Source: Lachnospiraceae bacterium (GTDB lineage Bacteria; Bacillota; Clostridia; Lachnospirales; Lachnospiraceae). From it: a DNA stretch of 64,000 nt. Positions 8,561-18,660 of the stretch are shown here, one piece after another. The translations under genes were made by a program, and so were the position numbers. Under the pieces are notes generated by a model. The model searched no databases and had not been told where the DNA came from. It saw only the letters and a program-made list of their open reading frames with translations. The stretch lies in contig JAQYAY010000024.1 of NCBI GenBank assembly GCA_029338735.1, positions 37,533 through 101,532 on the forward strand, given 5' to 3'. Within the stretch, counting starts at the first letter, position 1. Every line of letters starts with the position of its first letter.

Positions 8561-9661
8561 TTATCTTATGTGCAGCTTATAACTATGTGCCTCAAGCAGT
8601 TCCTTCGCCGCCTCGAAATCCTTCTCCGAATACAGCTCAATCTGCAGCACACCTTCTTCGAACTCACGGTTATGAATGATCCCGATATTCTTGATGGAAA
8701 TACCGGAAGCCGCAAGAATAGTCGCAACAGTCGCAATCTGCCCGGGCTCATCCCGCAGATCTGAATACAGCGTAAAGTCCGCAGGAATAAGGCCGGATTT
8801 ACGAACAGGAAGACTGTCACGGAAATCCTTGGCCGACTGGAACTTAGACCTGATCAGGGCGCCATCACCGTCTTCAATAGACCTGCGGAAACCATTCAGA
8901 ATATCCTCATAGCTGTCAATCATCCGGAGTATTGCGTCCTTATTTGACAAGCATATATTCTCCCACATGACAGGAGACGAGGATGAAATCCTCGTGATAT
9001 CTCTGAATCCGCCCGCTGCAATTGTCTTCAGCAGGTCGTCCTTATTATTTTCACTCACCAGATTCACAAGCGAAGCCGAGATCACATGTGGCAGATGGCT
9101 GATTGCAGCGACTGCGAGATCATGCTCGTGTGGCTTTAAGACCATTGTCTGCGAACCAAGCGAAGTGATGAATTTATTGAACTCAGGAACTATTTCTTTT
9201 GCCTTATCACTCTGATATGTCAGAAGATAATAAGCATTCTCAAGGAACGCCGGATCAGAATATGCATATCCTGTATTCTCTGAACCCGTCATCGGATGAC
9301 CACCTATGAACTGATCGGAAAGTCCAAGCTTCTCGATTTCAGCAGCGATATCACCCTTTACCGAACCGACATCCGTAATCAGTGTATCAGGCTTCAGATA
9401 CGGTTTTATCCTGGACAGATATTCAATATTTTTAAGTACAGGAGAGCACAAAAAAATAACGTCACAATCCGCAATCTCTTCATCCGAGAGCAGATCATCA
9501 TTTTCAATAAGACCGTCATTGTAAGCGGCTTCAACAGTCTCCTTATGTCCGGTCGTCGCATACAGCCGGATGTCAGGATAGATCTGTTTTATAGCCTTCG
9601 CGACAGAGCCGCCAATGAGCCCCAGACCTACAAAAACTATTTTCCTGGGATTAAAATCCAA
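8561..9661 (-). CDS. tyrA: prephenate dehydrogenase with C-terminal ACT domain
   Basis: This enzyme of tyrosine synthesis oxidatively decarboxylates prephenate. It has a Rossmann NAD(P) site VGLGLIGGSVAKAI, the catalytic-region motif GGHPMTGSE, a helical domain with ISHLPHVISASLVN, and from about residue 290 an ACT regulatory domain (DEPGQIATVATILAASG), which in relatives gives feedback by tyrosine. I place the start at the TTG at 9661 because GGAAAGG sits 8 bp upstream; the frame stays open to a TTG at 9730 but those extra 23 residues are not dehydrogenase-like. The chosen start gives 366 residues, normal for the ACT-containing form. It precedes aroA by 14 bp. Confidence 0.93.
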   Translation of the reverse strand: MDFNPRKIVFVGLGLIGGSVAKAIKQIYPDIRLYATTGHKETVEAAYNDGLIENDDLLSDEEIADCDVIFLCSPVLKNIEYLSRIKPYLKPDTLITDVGSVKGDIAAEIEKLGLSDQFIGGHPMTGSENTGYAYSDPAFLENAYYLLTYQSDKAKEIVPEFNKFITSLGSQTMVLKPHEHDLAVAAISHLPHVISASLVNLVSENNKDDLLKTIAAGGFRDITRISSSSPVMWENICLSNKDAILRMIDSYEDILNGFRRSIEDGDGALIRSKFQSAKDFRDSLPVRKSGLIPADFTLYSDLRDEPGQIATVATILAASGISIKNIGIIHNREFEEGVLQIELYSEKDFEAAKELLEAHSYKLHIR

Positions 9662-9726
9662 TTTCTTTTTCCTTTCCAAAAGTGACAATTCACAAACATT
9701 TATAATACTTTTACAGGAGATGATTG

Positions 9727-10338
9727 TCAAATGCCTATGGCTTCCTTTGCAATACGGTCGGCCATTTCATTGTACTCTACACCAGTATGTGCGGCGACCT
9801 TGTGAAAACTGATGACAATTTTCTGATTCATACGCTTCATATAGTCCGCATACTGCTTCGTCAGCGGATTGTTCGTCTTCCACTGGCCTGTGGCCCACAT
9901 CTCAATACCTGCGTAGTCATAACAGATATCAACCGATTCATAGCCATTATCATACGCGTACTTCGCAGCGTTCATGGCGCCGAGCATCTCTCCCCCGACA
10001 TTTCGTATTGCAAGAACTGACGGATCATTCCCGCTGCCGTTCTTCGTCTCTATCGTATCATCAGGCTTTATGAAGACACAGCCATATGAGTACCTGCCCT
10101 TATCCTTAGAAAAGCTGCCATCCACATATGCTATCAGCATTTTCTCTTCCGGAATGTCATCCAGTCTCGAATCGTCTTCATCGGGCTTCATATATGAAAT
10201 CGCTTCCTGCTCAGTCACAAAGCCCTTATATACGGCTCCCTTGAAACCTGTTACCTGCTTCTTGCACTCGTCCCAGCTTCTGAAGATTCCTGTCTTTCTT
10301 CCTTTTTTTACCGCATAAAAATGTTTTTTCTCAGCCAT
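9727..10338 (-). CDS. rnhA: ribonuclease H1 with N-terminal hybrid-binding domain
   Basis: This 203-residue protein cleaves RNA in RNA-DNA hybrids. Residues 1-50 form the viroplasmin-like hybrid-binding domain (FYAVKKGRKTGIFRSWDECK, then FKGAVYKGFVTEQEA). Residues from about 68 are the RNase H fold with the four acidic catalytic positions visible: AYVDGSF (D), GGEMLGAM (E), ICYDYAG (D) and NEMADRIA (D). This domain order matches eukaryotic RNase H1 and many Firmicute RnhA proteins. It lies 12 bp after the secreted protein gene and 65 bp before the chosen tyrA start, all on the minus strand. Confidence 0.93.
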   Translation of the reverse strand: MAEKKHFYAVKKGRKTGIFRSWDECKKQVTGFKGAVYKGFVTEQEAISYMKPDEDDSRLDDIPEEKMLIAYVDGSFSKDKGRYSYGCVFIKPDDTIETKNGSGNDPSVLAIRNVGGEMLGAMNAAKYAYDNGYESVDICYDYAGIEMWATGQWKTNNPLTKQYADYMKRMNQKIVISFHKVAAHTGVEYNEMADRIAKEAIGI

Positions 10339-10350
10339 ATCTTCCTTTTT

Positions 10351-11208
10351 TCAGCCTGCAAAAATCACATCTTTGAACTGGTCATTCTCAACTGATCTGT
10401 TGTCCGGCTTATAGTAGTATGTCTTTCCAGATACCTTAAAACCGTACAGGAGATTCCTGCCCTTTACCTTCATTGAGGTAAAAGTAATCTTTTTGCCCTT
10501 CTTAAATGTTTTTGTCTTCTTAAGTGCCGTGCTCGTATATGCCTTCATATTACGTGCAAGTGTCAGCTTTTTCGTTGTATTATTCTTTTTCGAAGCTGTC
10601 TTCATCGTAGTGAATCCCTTGAAATCAAGCGATGAAAATACGAGCTTCCCATTTTTCTCTGTAAATATGACATCATAACTCGTAGCACCCGTGGAATCGA
10701 GCATTCCTCCACCGATGCAGTATATCTTCGCGCCATTGGCAAAATATGGATCTGAGTCCGTATGTATACCGAATCTGACCATCGGATCCGCATTGCATAC
10801 CTTTACCAGCTCATCCTTTGCGGCATCATATCTCAGGAACTCGCAGAGGTTATAATCATCATTTTCGATGAAATCACGGACATACATATACTGTGAGCCT
10901 GACTTCAGCTTTATCAGTGTCATCTCTGCATACGAAGTCCTCTGTGTCGACACAAAACATTCACTGCCATTTATCATGATCTTAAAGCCATCTGCGTCGC
11001 CATCATCATTTCTCTTTCCCATGGCCAGTGTGATGCTGTCTGGTACGCCATCACCTGTGATGTCATATGATGTATATTCCTCATCACAATCCATCTCAAA
11101 TACATTGCTTGCAGCTGACCCAGCTCTGGCCTCTATTGGTGTGAGACCAGTAATTACCATTGCTGTTACAGCTATAACAGCTGTTATTTTTCCAATTATT
11201 TTTTTCAT
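10351..11208 (-). CDS. secreted protein of unknown function
   Basis: This 285-residue product has a clear export signal: MKKIIGKITAV, a hydrophobic stretch (IAVTAMVITGL) and a likely cleavage region around EARAGSA. The mature part has a Ca-binding-like loop (DITGDGVPDSI, similar to FG-GAP or EF-hand-like repeats) and a basic C-terminal portion (KTFKKGKKITFTSMKVKG) that may bind cell wall polymers. The start is the ATG at 11208, with GGAG 9 bp upstream; a longer open frame to 11622 is rejected because it runs through the divergent MATE gene. It may share a -35 element with that gene. I do not recognise the family. Confidence 0.75.
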   Translation of the reverse strand: MKKIIGKITAVIAVTAMVITGLTPIEARAGSAASNVFEMDCDEEYTSYDITGDGVPDSITLAMGKRNDDGDADGFKIMINGSECFVSTQRTSYAEMTLIKLKSGSQYMYVRDFIENDDYNLCEFLRYDAAKDELVKVCNADPMVRFGIHTDSDPYFANGAKIYCIGGGMLDSTGATSYDVIFTEKNGKLVFSSLDFKGFTTMKTASKKNNTTKKLTLARNMKAYTSTALKKTKTFKKGKKITFTSMKVKGRNLLYGFKVSGKTYYYKPDNRSVENDQFKDVIFAG

Positions 11209-11235
11209 AAAAAGCAGCTCCTTTGTCATGGCTAT

Positions 11236-11286
11236 ATAGTAACGGATTGGCCGGTTAATTGCAATATTACATGAAACATATATAAT
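11236..11286. promoter_or_regulatory. divergent promoters sharing one -35 hexamer
   Basis: TTGCAA at 11259-11264 is its own reverse complement. On the plus strand it is 16 bp from TATAAT (11281-11286) and on the minus strand 17 bp from TACTAT (11236-11241). The plus promoter would start transcription at or within a base or two of the MATE ATG at 11294. Confidence 0.55.
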
Positions 11287-11293
11287 ATATCTT

Positions 11294-12640
11294 ATGAATT
11301 CAGAAGGAAAGAACGGAATCACTACAGGAGTGATATGGAAACAGATACTCATATTTTTCTTCCCGATACTCATCGGGGCGGTGTTCCAGACTCTATATAA
11401 TACAGTCGATGCAGTCGTCGTAGGGAGATTCTCCGGGAAAATTGCTCTCGCAAGCGTGGGTGGATCATCAGGACAGATAGTTGGATTTATTTTTACTTTT
11501 TTCATGGGACTATCATCCGGCGCAACCGTTATTATAGCGCAGGCATACGGTGCAGAGGATTCCGGAAGAGTCGATTGTGCGCTGCACACTGCATATACAT
11601 TTGCCCTTGCAGGCGGCATCATCCTTGGCCTCCTCGGTATACTTCTCGCATCTCCTCTTCTGATGCTGCTTCAGACACCGTCTGACCTGTTTGGACAGTC
11701 ACTCATATATGTGCGGATCCTGATGGCCGGACTTGTATTTACTCTGATCTATAATATGGGGTCAGGTATTCTGCGTGCAATTGGAGATTCCAGACGACCG
11801 CTGTATATACTAATCGCCTGCTGTGGAATGAATATAGTTCTTGACCTGTGGTTCGTCGCAGGCCTTGGAAAAGGTGTCTTCGGTGCCGGCATCGCTACCG
11901 TGATCTCACAGGCATTTTCAGCAGTTCTTGTGACCTGGCTTCTTATGGAAAAGACTGATGGCATGCATCTTTCTTTTAAAAAGCTTCACATCAACCCAAA
12001 AGTACTCTCAAGGATTCTGTCAATCGGTTTTCCTACTGCAATAGCAGGCAGCATGTTTACAGTGTCCAATATGATACTGCAGGCATCCATCAACCATATG
12101 GGCTCAGATACCGTGGCTGCATGGACGGCATACAACAGAATTGATGCGTTCTGGTGGCTTACAGATGAAGCGTTCTGCGTCTCGATCACGACATTCGTCG
12201 GCCAGAACTATGGTGCCGGAAAACCTGACAGAATCACAAGAGGTATAAGGGATGTCATTGGGATGGAGGCTGTTCTTGCAGTCGCTGCAGGAATACTTGT
12301 GGTATCTGCAGCGCCTTTTCTAATGTCTTTATTTACCACATCACAGAACGTAATTGATATAGGTGTCAGAATATCACGGGTGATTGCACCGTTCTACTGG
12401 ATATTCGTATGCCCGGAGATTTTTTCATCATCGCTTCGTGCAGAAAATCACGTCACATTCACAACTATATCAAATATCCTGTGTATCTGCATATTCAGAA
12501 TCATCTGGACATACGTAGCAGCAGGCAAGGACGTATCCTTCCTGCTGCTCTGTTATCCTATAAGCTATTCAATTGCTTTGACTCTCGTATCGGTCTACTT
12601 TGCCATAAAGCAGCCTCGGATCATGAAAAAGCTGAGATGA
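11294..12640 (+). CDS. MATE family multidrug/Na+ antiporter
   Basis: This 448-residue membrane protein has about twelve hydrophobic segments in two six-helix bundles. The opening (TTGVIWKQILIFFFPILIG, then LYNTVDAVVVGRFSG) is the MATE signature, and GSGILRAIGDSRRP is the usual motif after helix 5. It probably exports cationic drugs or metabolites using Na+ or H+. No Shine-Dalgarno sequence precedes the ATG, while a TATAAT box ends 7 bp before it, so the mRNA may be leaderless. It converges on the chemoreceptor gene with no bases between the two stop codons. Confidence 0.9.
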   Translation: MNSEGKNGITTGVIWKQILIFFFPILIGAVFQTLYNTVDAVVVGRFSGKIALASVGGSSGQIVGFIFTFFMGLSSGATVIIAQAYGAEDSGRVDCALHTAYTFALAGGIILGLLGILLASPLLMLLQTPSDLFGQSLIYVRILMAGLVFTLIYNMGSGILRAIGDSRRPLYILIACCGMNIVLDLWFVAGLGKGVFGAGIATVISQAFSAVLVTWLLMEKTDGMHLSFKKLHINPKVLSRILSIGFPTAIAGSMFTVSNMILQASINHMGSDTVAAWTAYNRIDAFWWLTDEAFCVSITTFVGQNYGAGKPDRITRGIRDVIGMEAVLAVAAGILVVSAAPFLMSLFTTSQNVIDIGVRISRVIAPFYWIFVCPEIFSSSLRAENHVTFTTISNILCICIFRIIWTYVAAGKDVSFLLLCYPISYSIALTLVSVYFAIKQPRIMKKLR

Positions 12641-14113
12641 TCAGCTGTTGTCCTTAACAGCCGATGTCAGCTGACCAGTGATATTCATAATATCCTTATA
12701 GCCAGTCTTCACGGCTTCAATGCCTTCATTCAGATCACTGATACCGGAGGAAATGCCCTCCATGGCTTCAGATGTCGTATTCATGCTCTCTGCTATTGAG
12801 GATACATCTGAAAGAGTCGTATCAAATATATCCTTCATCTCACTGGCACCCTGCTCGATCTCAGCTGAGCTGTCCAGCACCTTGTCCGTATTGGATCTGA
12901 TCACTTCAAATGATGATGCAACCGTATCTGCATAGTCCCTGCTGTCACAAACATCATTGACACTGCTGTTCAGCTGATCTACTACGACCTGCATCTGCTT
13001 TGACACCTCTGTGATGATATCTCCGATCTGATCAGAGAAATCCGCAGAACTATCCGAGAGATTTCTGATCTGCTCAGCCACGACTGCAAATCCTCTTCCG
13101 GCTTCTCCGGCTCTTGCTGCCTCTATTGAAGCATTCAGCGAAAGAAGATTCGTCTGTGATGAGATATCACGTACATTCTGGAGTATGCCTGAAATATTAG
13201 TCACCTGTTCGTTCAGCTCTTCCACTGCCTGTGAAACACCTGTCATTGTATCTGACAGACTACTCATCTTTTCAGACAGATTTGTGATCATCTGATTGCC
13301 ATTATGTACATTTGTTGCATTCTCTGCTGAGACTGACTTCAGACCGGCTGTAGCATCGGCCATCTTCGTGATTTTCTCAGAACTCTCTCTTATCTGACTC
13401 TCAATCCTTGAAGTCTGATCAGCTACATTCTTTGCATCATCGGCTACATTCTGGCTGGTGGCTGCAATCTCTGTGGATGCACTGCTTGCCGACTCTACAC
13501 TCTGTGAAATATTCTGTGAAGTCGTATCAAGTACGGTCAGAGAATCCTTAATCTCATCAAGAAGTGATGTTGCACGCTTCGACTGTACCTGTGAATCACG
13601 GCTCGACTTTGTGATGCTATTGAAGGATTCCCTGTTGAGTCTTGACATCGATACGAATATCATGCATCCACTGGCAATATAGACGATACAGATTGCCATT
13701 GAGTCAATTTTCCATGACGACGCAAGTTTTTCCTGATACTGAAAGTAAAATAATATCATGCAGACTGCACTGATGATACTCTGAATAAGAATCGGTCTGA
13801 AATCTTCATATATCACTATCAGGAACAGATCCAGGAAAAACATCAGATAATTTGCCGTCCCCGGAAAAGCAAGCATCAGAGCTATCGAAAATCCTGACAG
13901 GATCGCCACAAACAGATACATCATGACTACAGGATTTATTTTATTCACTATAAAATAAAGAATCCCGCATATGACTACTCCTGCAATCACAAATGGAATG
14001 ATCTGTGAAACACTGACAAAAATACCATTGACAACTGCTCTTAAGATGACACAGAAAAACAATGTAATAACAAGGATCTGACTTTTCCGTCTAAGGGTAT
14101 CCTCATATTTCAT
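12641..14113 (-). CDS. methyl-accepting chemotaxis protein, multi-pass sensor
   Basis: The 490-residue product has about six transmembrane helices in residues 1-165 with almost no extracytoplasmic domain, then a cytoplasmic signalling coiled coil. The CheA/CheW-contact tip is recognisable ([20 protein letters not shown], then [14 protein letters not shown]). No HAMP domain is apparent. Such receptors may sense membrane-borne or intracellular cues. I chose the ATG at 14113 because AGGAGG precedes it; the frame upstream runs into the gdhA terminator. No other chemotaxis or flagellar gene is in this window. It begins only about 14 bp after the T-tract of the gdhA terminator, so its own promoter is not obvious. 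Confidence 0.9.
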   Translation of the reverse strand: MKYEDTLRRKSQILVITLFFCVILRAVVNGIFVSVSQIIPFVIAGVVICGILYFIVNKINPVVMMYLFVAILSGFSIALMLAFPGTANYLMFFLDLFLIVIYEDFRPILIQSIISAVCMILFYFQYQEKLASSWKIDSMAICIVYIASGCMIFVSMSRLNRESFNSITKSSRDSQVQSKRATSLLDEIKDSLTVLDTTSQNISQSVESASSASTEIAATSQNVADDAKNVADQTSRIESQIRESSEKITKMADATAGLKSVSAENATNVHNGNQMITNLSEKMSSLSDTMTGVSQAVEELNEQVTNISGILQNVRDISSQTNLLSLNASIEAARAGEAGRGFAVVAEQIRNLSDSSADFSDQIGDIITEVSKQMQVVVDQLNSSVNDVCDSRDYADTVASSFEVIRSNTDKVLDSSAEIEQGASEMKDIFDTTLSDVSSIAESMNTTSEAMEGISSGISDLNEGIEAVKTGYKDIMNITGQLTSAVKDNS

Positions 14114-14126
14114 TAAAAAACCTCCT

Positions 14127-14166
14127 GAAAAAAATAGAACTGCAGGCACACGCCTACAGTCCTATT
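14127..14166 (-). terminator. rho-independent terminator after gdhA
   Basis: A long imperfect stem (AATAG.ACTG.AGGC paired with GCCT.CAGT.CTATT, four-base loop) is followed on the minus strand by seven Ts. Confidence 0.88.
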
Positions 14167-14209
14167 TTACTCTACTGAGAGTTTAAAATCCACTAAATTC
14201 TGTGAAAAA

Positions 14210-15568
<1,359 letters not shown>

Positions 15569-15620
15569 TTAATAAATCTCCTTTCCTTTTCCAAAGGATT
15601 TGTTTATTAGAACCTTTAAT

Positions 15621-15648
15621 ATTATAGCACAAAATGTTCCCTTGTAAA
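15621..15648 (-). promoter_or_regulatory. gdhA promoter, SigA-type
   Basis: On the minus strand TTTACA (15643-15648), a 16-bp spacer and TATAAT (15621-15626) lie in the purB-gdhA gap, about 56 bp upstream of the gdhA start. Confidence 0.75.
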
Positions 15649-15655
15649 TACATTT

Positions 15656-17107
15656 TTACACGTTGATCTCAGCCTTAACTCCAAGCTCATCCTTATTGGC
15701 TTCGAGTACTGGATTAACTACATTCTCCAGATACTTTGTGACCTGACGAGGTGCGCGGCCGATATATTTCTTAGGATCCATTGACTTCTTCAGAGTATCG
15801 AGATCAAGCGGGAAAGCATCATCTGCAGCGATAAGCTCTAAGAGGTTATTATCTCCGCCGTTTTCCTTGACATTCTTTCCTGCTTCCATTGACAGTTCTC
15901 TGATACGCTCGTGAAGCTCCTGGCGGTTGCCGCCTTCCTTCACGCCGTCCATCATGATATTCTCAGTTGCCATGAATGGAAGCTCAGCCATCAGATGCTT
16001 CTCAATGACCTTCGGATATACGACAAGTCCATCTACCACATTGAGGCAAAGGTCGAGCACACCGTCTGTTGCCAGGAATCCCTCTGCTACTGAAAGACGC
16101 TTATTTGCTGAATCATCAAGCGTTCTCTCGAACCACTGCGTTGCTGAAGTAATTGCAGGATTTAAGGCATCGATCATGATATATCTGGACAGAGATGCGA
16201 TTCTCTCGCTTCTCATAGGATTTCTCTTGTAAGCCATTGCTGATGAACCGATCTGATTCTTTTCAAATGGTTCCTCAACTTCCTTCAGATGCTGAAGGAG
16301 ACGGATATCATTGCTCATCTTGTGAGCTGATGCTGCTACACCTGCAAGTACGTTGAGTACTCTTGTATCAAGCTTTCTCGAATATGTCTGACCTGATACT
16401 GGAACGCATTCCCTGAAGCCCATCTTCTTTGCGATCATCGGGTCGATCTGATCTATCTTCTCATCATCTCCATCGAAGAGCTCCATGAAGCTGGCCTGGG
16501 TTCCTGTGGTCCCCTTGGAGCCTAGAAGCTTCATTGTGGAAATGACATAGTCGATATCTTCGAGGTCCTGCATGAACTCATTGCACCAGAGCGTTGCACG
16601 CTTGCCAACTGTCGTAGGCTGTGCAGGCTGGAAATGAGTAAATGCAAGAGTTGGCAGATCCTTGTACTTGTCTGCAAACTTTGCAAGCTCATTTATGACA
16701 TTAAGGACTTTCTTTCTTACGAGCTGAAGGCCCTCACGCATGATGATGACATCTGTATTGTCACCTACATAGCAGCTTGTAGCTCCGAGATGAATGATGC
16801 CTGCTGCCTTCGGACACTGCTTGCCATATGCATAGACATGGCTCATCACGTCGTGTCTGACTACCTTCTCACGCTCTCTGGCGACATCATAATTGATATC
16901 GTAGATATGCTCCTTCATCTCATCAATCATATCCTGCGTGATGACAGGCTTGCCGTTTTCAGAGAGTCCGAGCTCCATCTCAGTCTCTGCAAGAGCGACC
17001 CAGAGCTTTCTCCATGTAGAGAATTTCTTGTCCTCAGAGAAAATATACTGCATCTCTTTGCTTGCATATCTCTCACTCAGAGGACTGATGTATGCATCTG
17101 TTCCCAT
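15656..17107 (-). CDS. purB: adenylosuccinate lyase
   Basis: This 483-residue enzyme of the fumarase/aspartase superfamily acts twice in purine synthesis, releasing fumarate from SAICAR and from adenylosuccinate. Visible signatures are TSCYVGDNTDVIIMR, the region TLAFTHFQPAQPTTVGKR and the catalytic flexible loop GSSAMAYKRNPMRSERI. It lies upstream of gdhA and downstream of purF, purC and gpmI on the same strand. The interval before it (17108-17193) holds a TTAGGGG-rich inverted repeat; its ribosome site AAGGAG is about 12 bp from the ATG. Confidence 0.96.
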   Translation of the reverse strand: MGTDAYISPLSERYASKEMQYIFSEDKKFSTWRKLWVALAETEMELGLSENGKPVITQDMIDEMKEHIYDINYDVAREREKVVRHDVMSHVYAYGKQCPKAAGIIHLGATSCYVGDNTDVIIMREGLQLVRKKVLNVINELAKFADKYKDLPTLAFTHFQPAQPTTVGKRATLWCNEFMQDLEDIDYVISTMKLLGSKGTTGTQASFMELFDGDDEKIDQIDPMIAKKMGFRECVPVSGQTYSRKLDTRVLNVLAGVAASAHKMSNDIRLLQHLKEVEEPFEKNQIGSSAMAYKRNPMRSERIASLSRYIMIDALNPAITSATQWFERTLDDSANKRLSVAEGFLATDGVLDLCLNVVDGLVVYPKVIEKHLMAELPFMATENIMMDGVKEGGNRQELHERIRELSMEAGKNVKENGGDNNLLELIAADDAFPLDLDTLKKSMDPKKYIGRAPRQVTKYLENVVNPVLEANKDELGVKAEINV

Positions 17108-17128
17108 AGTTGTTTAGTCTCCTTGATT

Positions 17129-17199
17129 TAGGGGTTAGGGGTTAGGGGATAGGGTTATAAACCAGGCAATCCCTATCCCCTAAGTCCTATTCCCTATTT
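17129..17199. repeat. TTAGGGG-rich inverted repeat, copy A
   Basis: TTAGGGGATAGGG (17142-17154) and CCCTATCCCCTAA (17171-17183) form a perfect 13-bp inverted repeat around a 16-base loop containing ACCAGGCAAT. Four G-runs at 17131-17154 give a canonical G-quadruplex pattern on the plus strand. It fills the purF-purB gap. A trace (TTAGGGGTTA) is also present at 18650-18658 between purC and purF. Confidence 0.85.
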
Positions 17200-18636
17200 T
17201 TCGTAACTTCCACGTATATCATCCTTCGGCGGCTCCAGCGGATACTTGCCTGTGAAGCAGCCTTTGCAGATTCCAAGTCCGTCGACCATCTGCTCAAGGC
17301 GGTCTATAGACAGATATGCCAGAGAATCAGCTCCAATTATTTTTCTGATATCTTCTATGCTTCTGTTGTATGCTATCAACTGCTCCCGGACAGGAATATC
17401 TGTACCGAAATAGCATGGCCACAGGAACGGAGGCGATGAAATACGTACGTGCACCTCTGTTGCTCCAGCTTCCTTGAGCATACCGACAATTCTGTCTGAA
17501 GTCGTTCCTCGGACAATCGAATCATCGATCATGATGACACGCTTGCCGGCAACTGCCTCACGGAGCACATTGAGCTTCACCCTGACTGATGACTCACGGC
17601 TCTTCTGGCCAGGCTTGATGAAGGTACGGCCTACATAGCTGTTCTTTACAAAAGCAGTACCATATGGAATGCCTGACTCCATAGCATATCCCATGGCGGC
17701 GGCATTGCCGGATTCCGGAACACCTACCACGAGATCAGCATCAACAGGAGAATCCTGTGCCAGGAAACGACCCGCCTTGATCCTTGAACTGTAGACAGAT
17801 ACACCGTCTATATAAGAGTCCAGCCTTGAAAAATAGATATACTCAAAAATGCATCTGGCCTGCTTCTCAGGCGGCAGCGCACGTGACATATCAGAATGAA
17901 GGACACCGTCTGACTTCACCCAGACAGTCTCACCAGGTCTCACGTCGCGGACAAACTCAGCCCCAATCGTATCAAGAGCAGCAGTCTCAGATGTGAAAAT
18001 ATAGCTGTTGCCACGCTTGCCGATCACAAGCGGCTTGAATCCATGAGGATCTCTTACGGCAATCAGCTTTCTCGGACTCATAAGAACGAACGAGAAAGCA
18101 CCTTTGAGCTTCTCGCAGGCCTTATTCACAGCCTCTTCAACAGTAGCAGAATGAATTCTCTCACGGGCAATCAGGTACAGGATAGGCTCGGTATCAATAG
18201 TAGACTGGAAAATAGCACCAGTCTCCGACAGATACTGCTTGAGCTCGTTGGCATTGATCAGATTACCATTATGAGCGAGTCCCAGAGTACCCTTCAGGTA
18301 ATTGATGACCATAGGCTGGGCATTTTCTCTTGTAGACTCACCGGCCGTCGAATACCTGACATGACCGACACCGATATCACCATGAAGAGTAGACAGATTG
18401 TCCTTGGAGAAGACCTCATTCGCAAGACCCATATCCTTGATGAGACTCACATTGTTCTTCGGACCATCGGTATCAGAAACCGCAATACCAGCGCTTTCCT
18501 GACCACGGTGTTGGAGAGCAAAGAGACCATAGTATATGGTGCTCGCTACATCCTCGCCATCCAGGTCATATATACCAAATACTCCACATTCTTCGTGGAG
18601 TTCATCATTCACATTTGTTTCAAAATACTTTTCCAT
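17194..18636 (-). CDS. purF: amidophosphoribosyltransferase
   Basis: This 480-residue enzyme catalyses the committed purine step, making phosphoribosylamine from PRPP and glutamine. The N-terminal nucleophile is Cys17 in EECGVFGIYD, implying removal of a 16-residue propeptide. The glutaminase domain has GHVRYSTAG, and the phosphoribosyltransferase domain has the PRPP motif VIMIDDSIVRGTT. Cysteines in ARCIFEY, WPCYFGTD and GICKGCFTG match the Fe-S cluster ligands of the Bacillus-type enzyme. No Shine-Dalgarno sequence is visible before the ATG: the 24-bp purC-purF gap is partly a TTAGGGG fragment, so initiation may depend on coupling to purC. Confidence 0.96.
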   Translation of the reverse strand: MEKYFETNVNDELHEECGVFGIYDLDGEDVASTIYYGLFALQHRGQESAGIAVSDTDGPKNNVSLIKDMGLANEVFSKDNLSTLHGDIGVGHVRYSTAGESTRENAQPMVINYLKGTLGLAHNGNLINANELKQYLSETGAIFQSTIDTEPILYLIARERIHSATVEEAVNKACEKLKGAFSFVLMSPRKLIAVRDPHGFKPLVIGKRGNSYIFTSETAALDTIGAEFVRDVRPGETVWVKSDGVLHSDMSRALPPEKQARCIFEYIYFSRLDSYIDGVSVYSSRIKAGRFLAQDSPVDADLVVGVPESGNAAAMGYAMESGIPYGTAFVKNSYVGRTFIKPGQKSRESSVRVKLNVLREAVAGKRVIMIDDSIVRGTTSDRIVGMLKEAGATEVHVRISSPPFLWPCYFGTDIPVREQLIAYNRSIEDIRKIIGADSLAYLSIDRLEQMVDGLGICKGCFTGKYPLEPPKDDIRGSYEK

Positions 18637-18660
18637 ATGTTTAAGTGGTTAGGGGTTAAC

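Noticed and set aside
11209..11622. Long N-terminal extension of the secreted protein frame
   Set aside because: It overlaps the MATE coding region on the other strand, lacks a ribosome site, and would bury the clear signal peptide.
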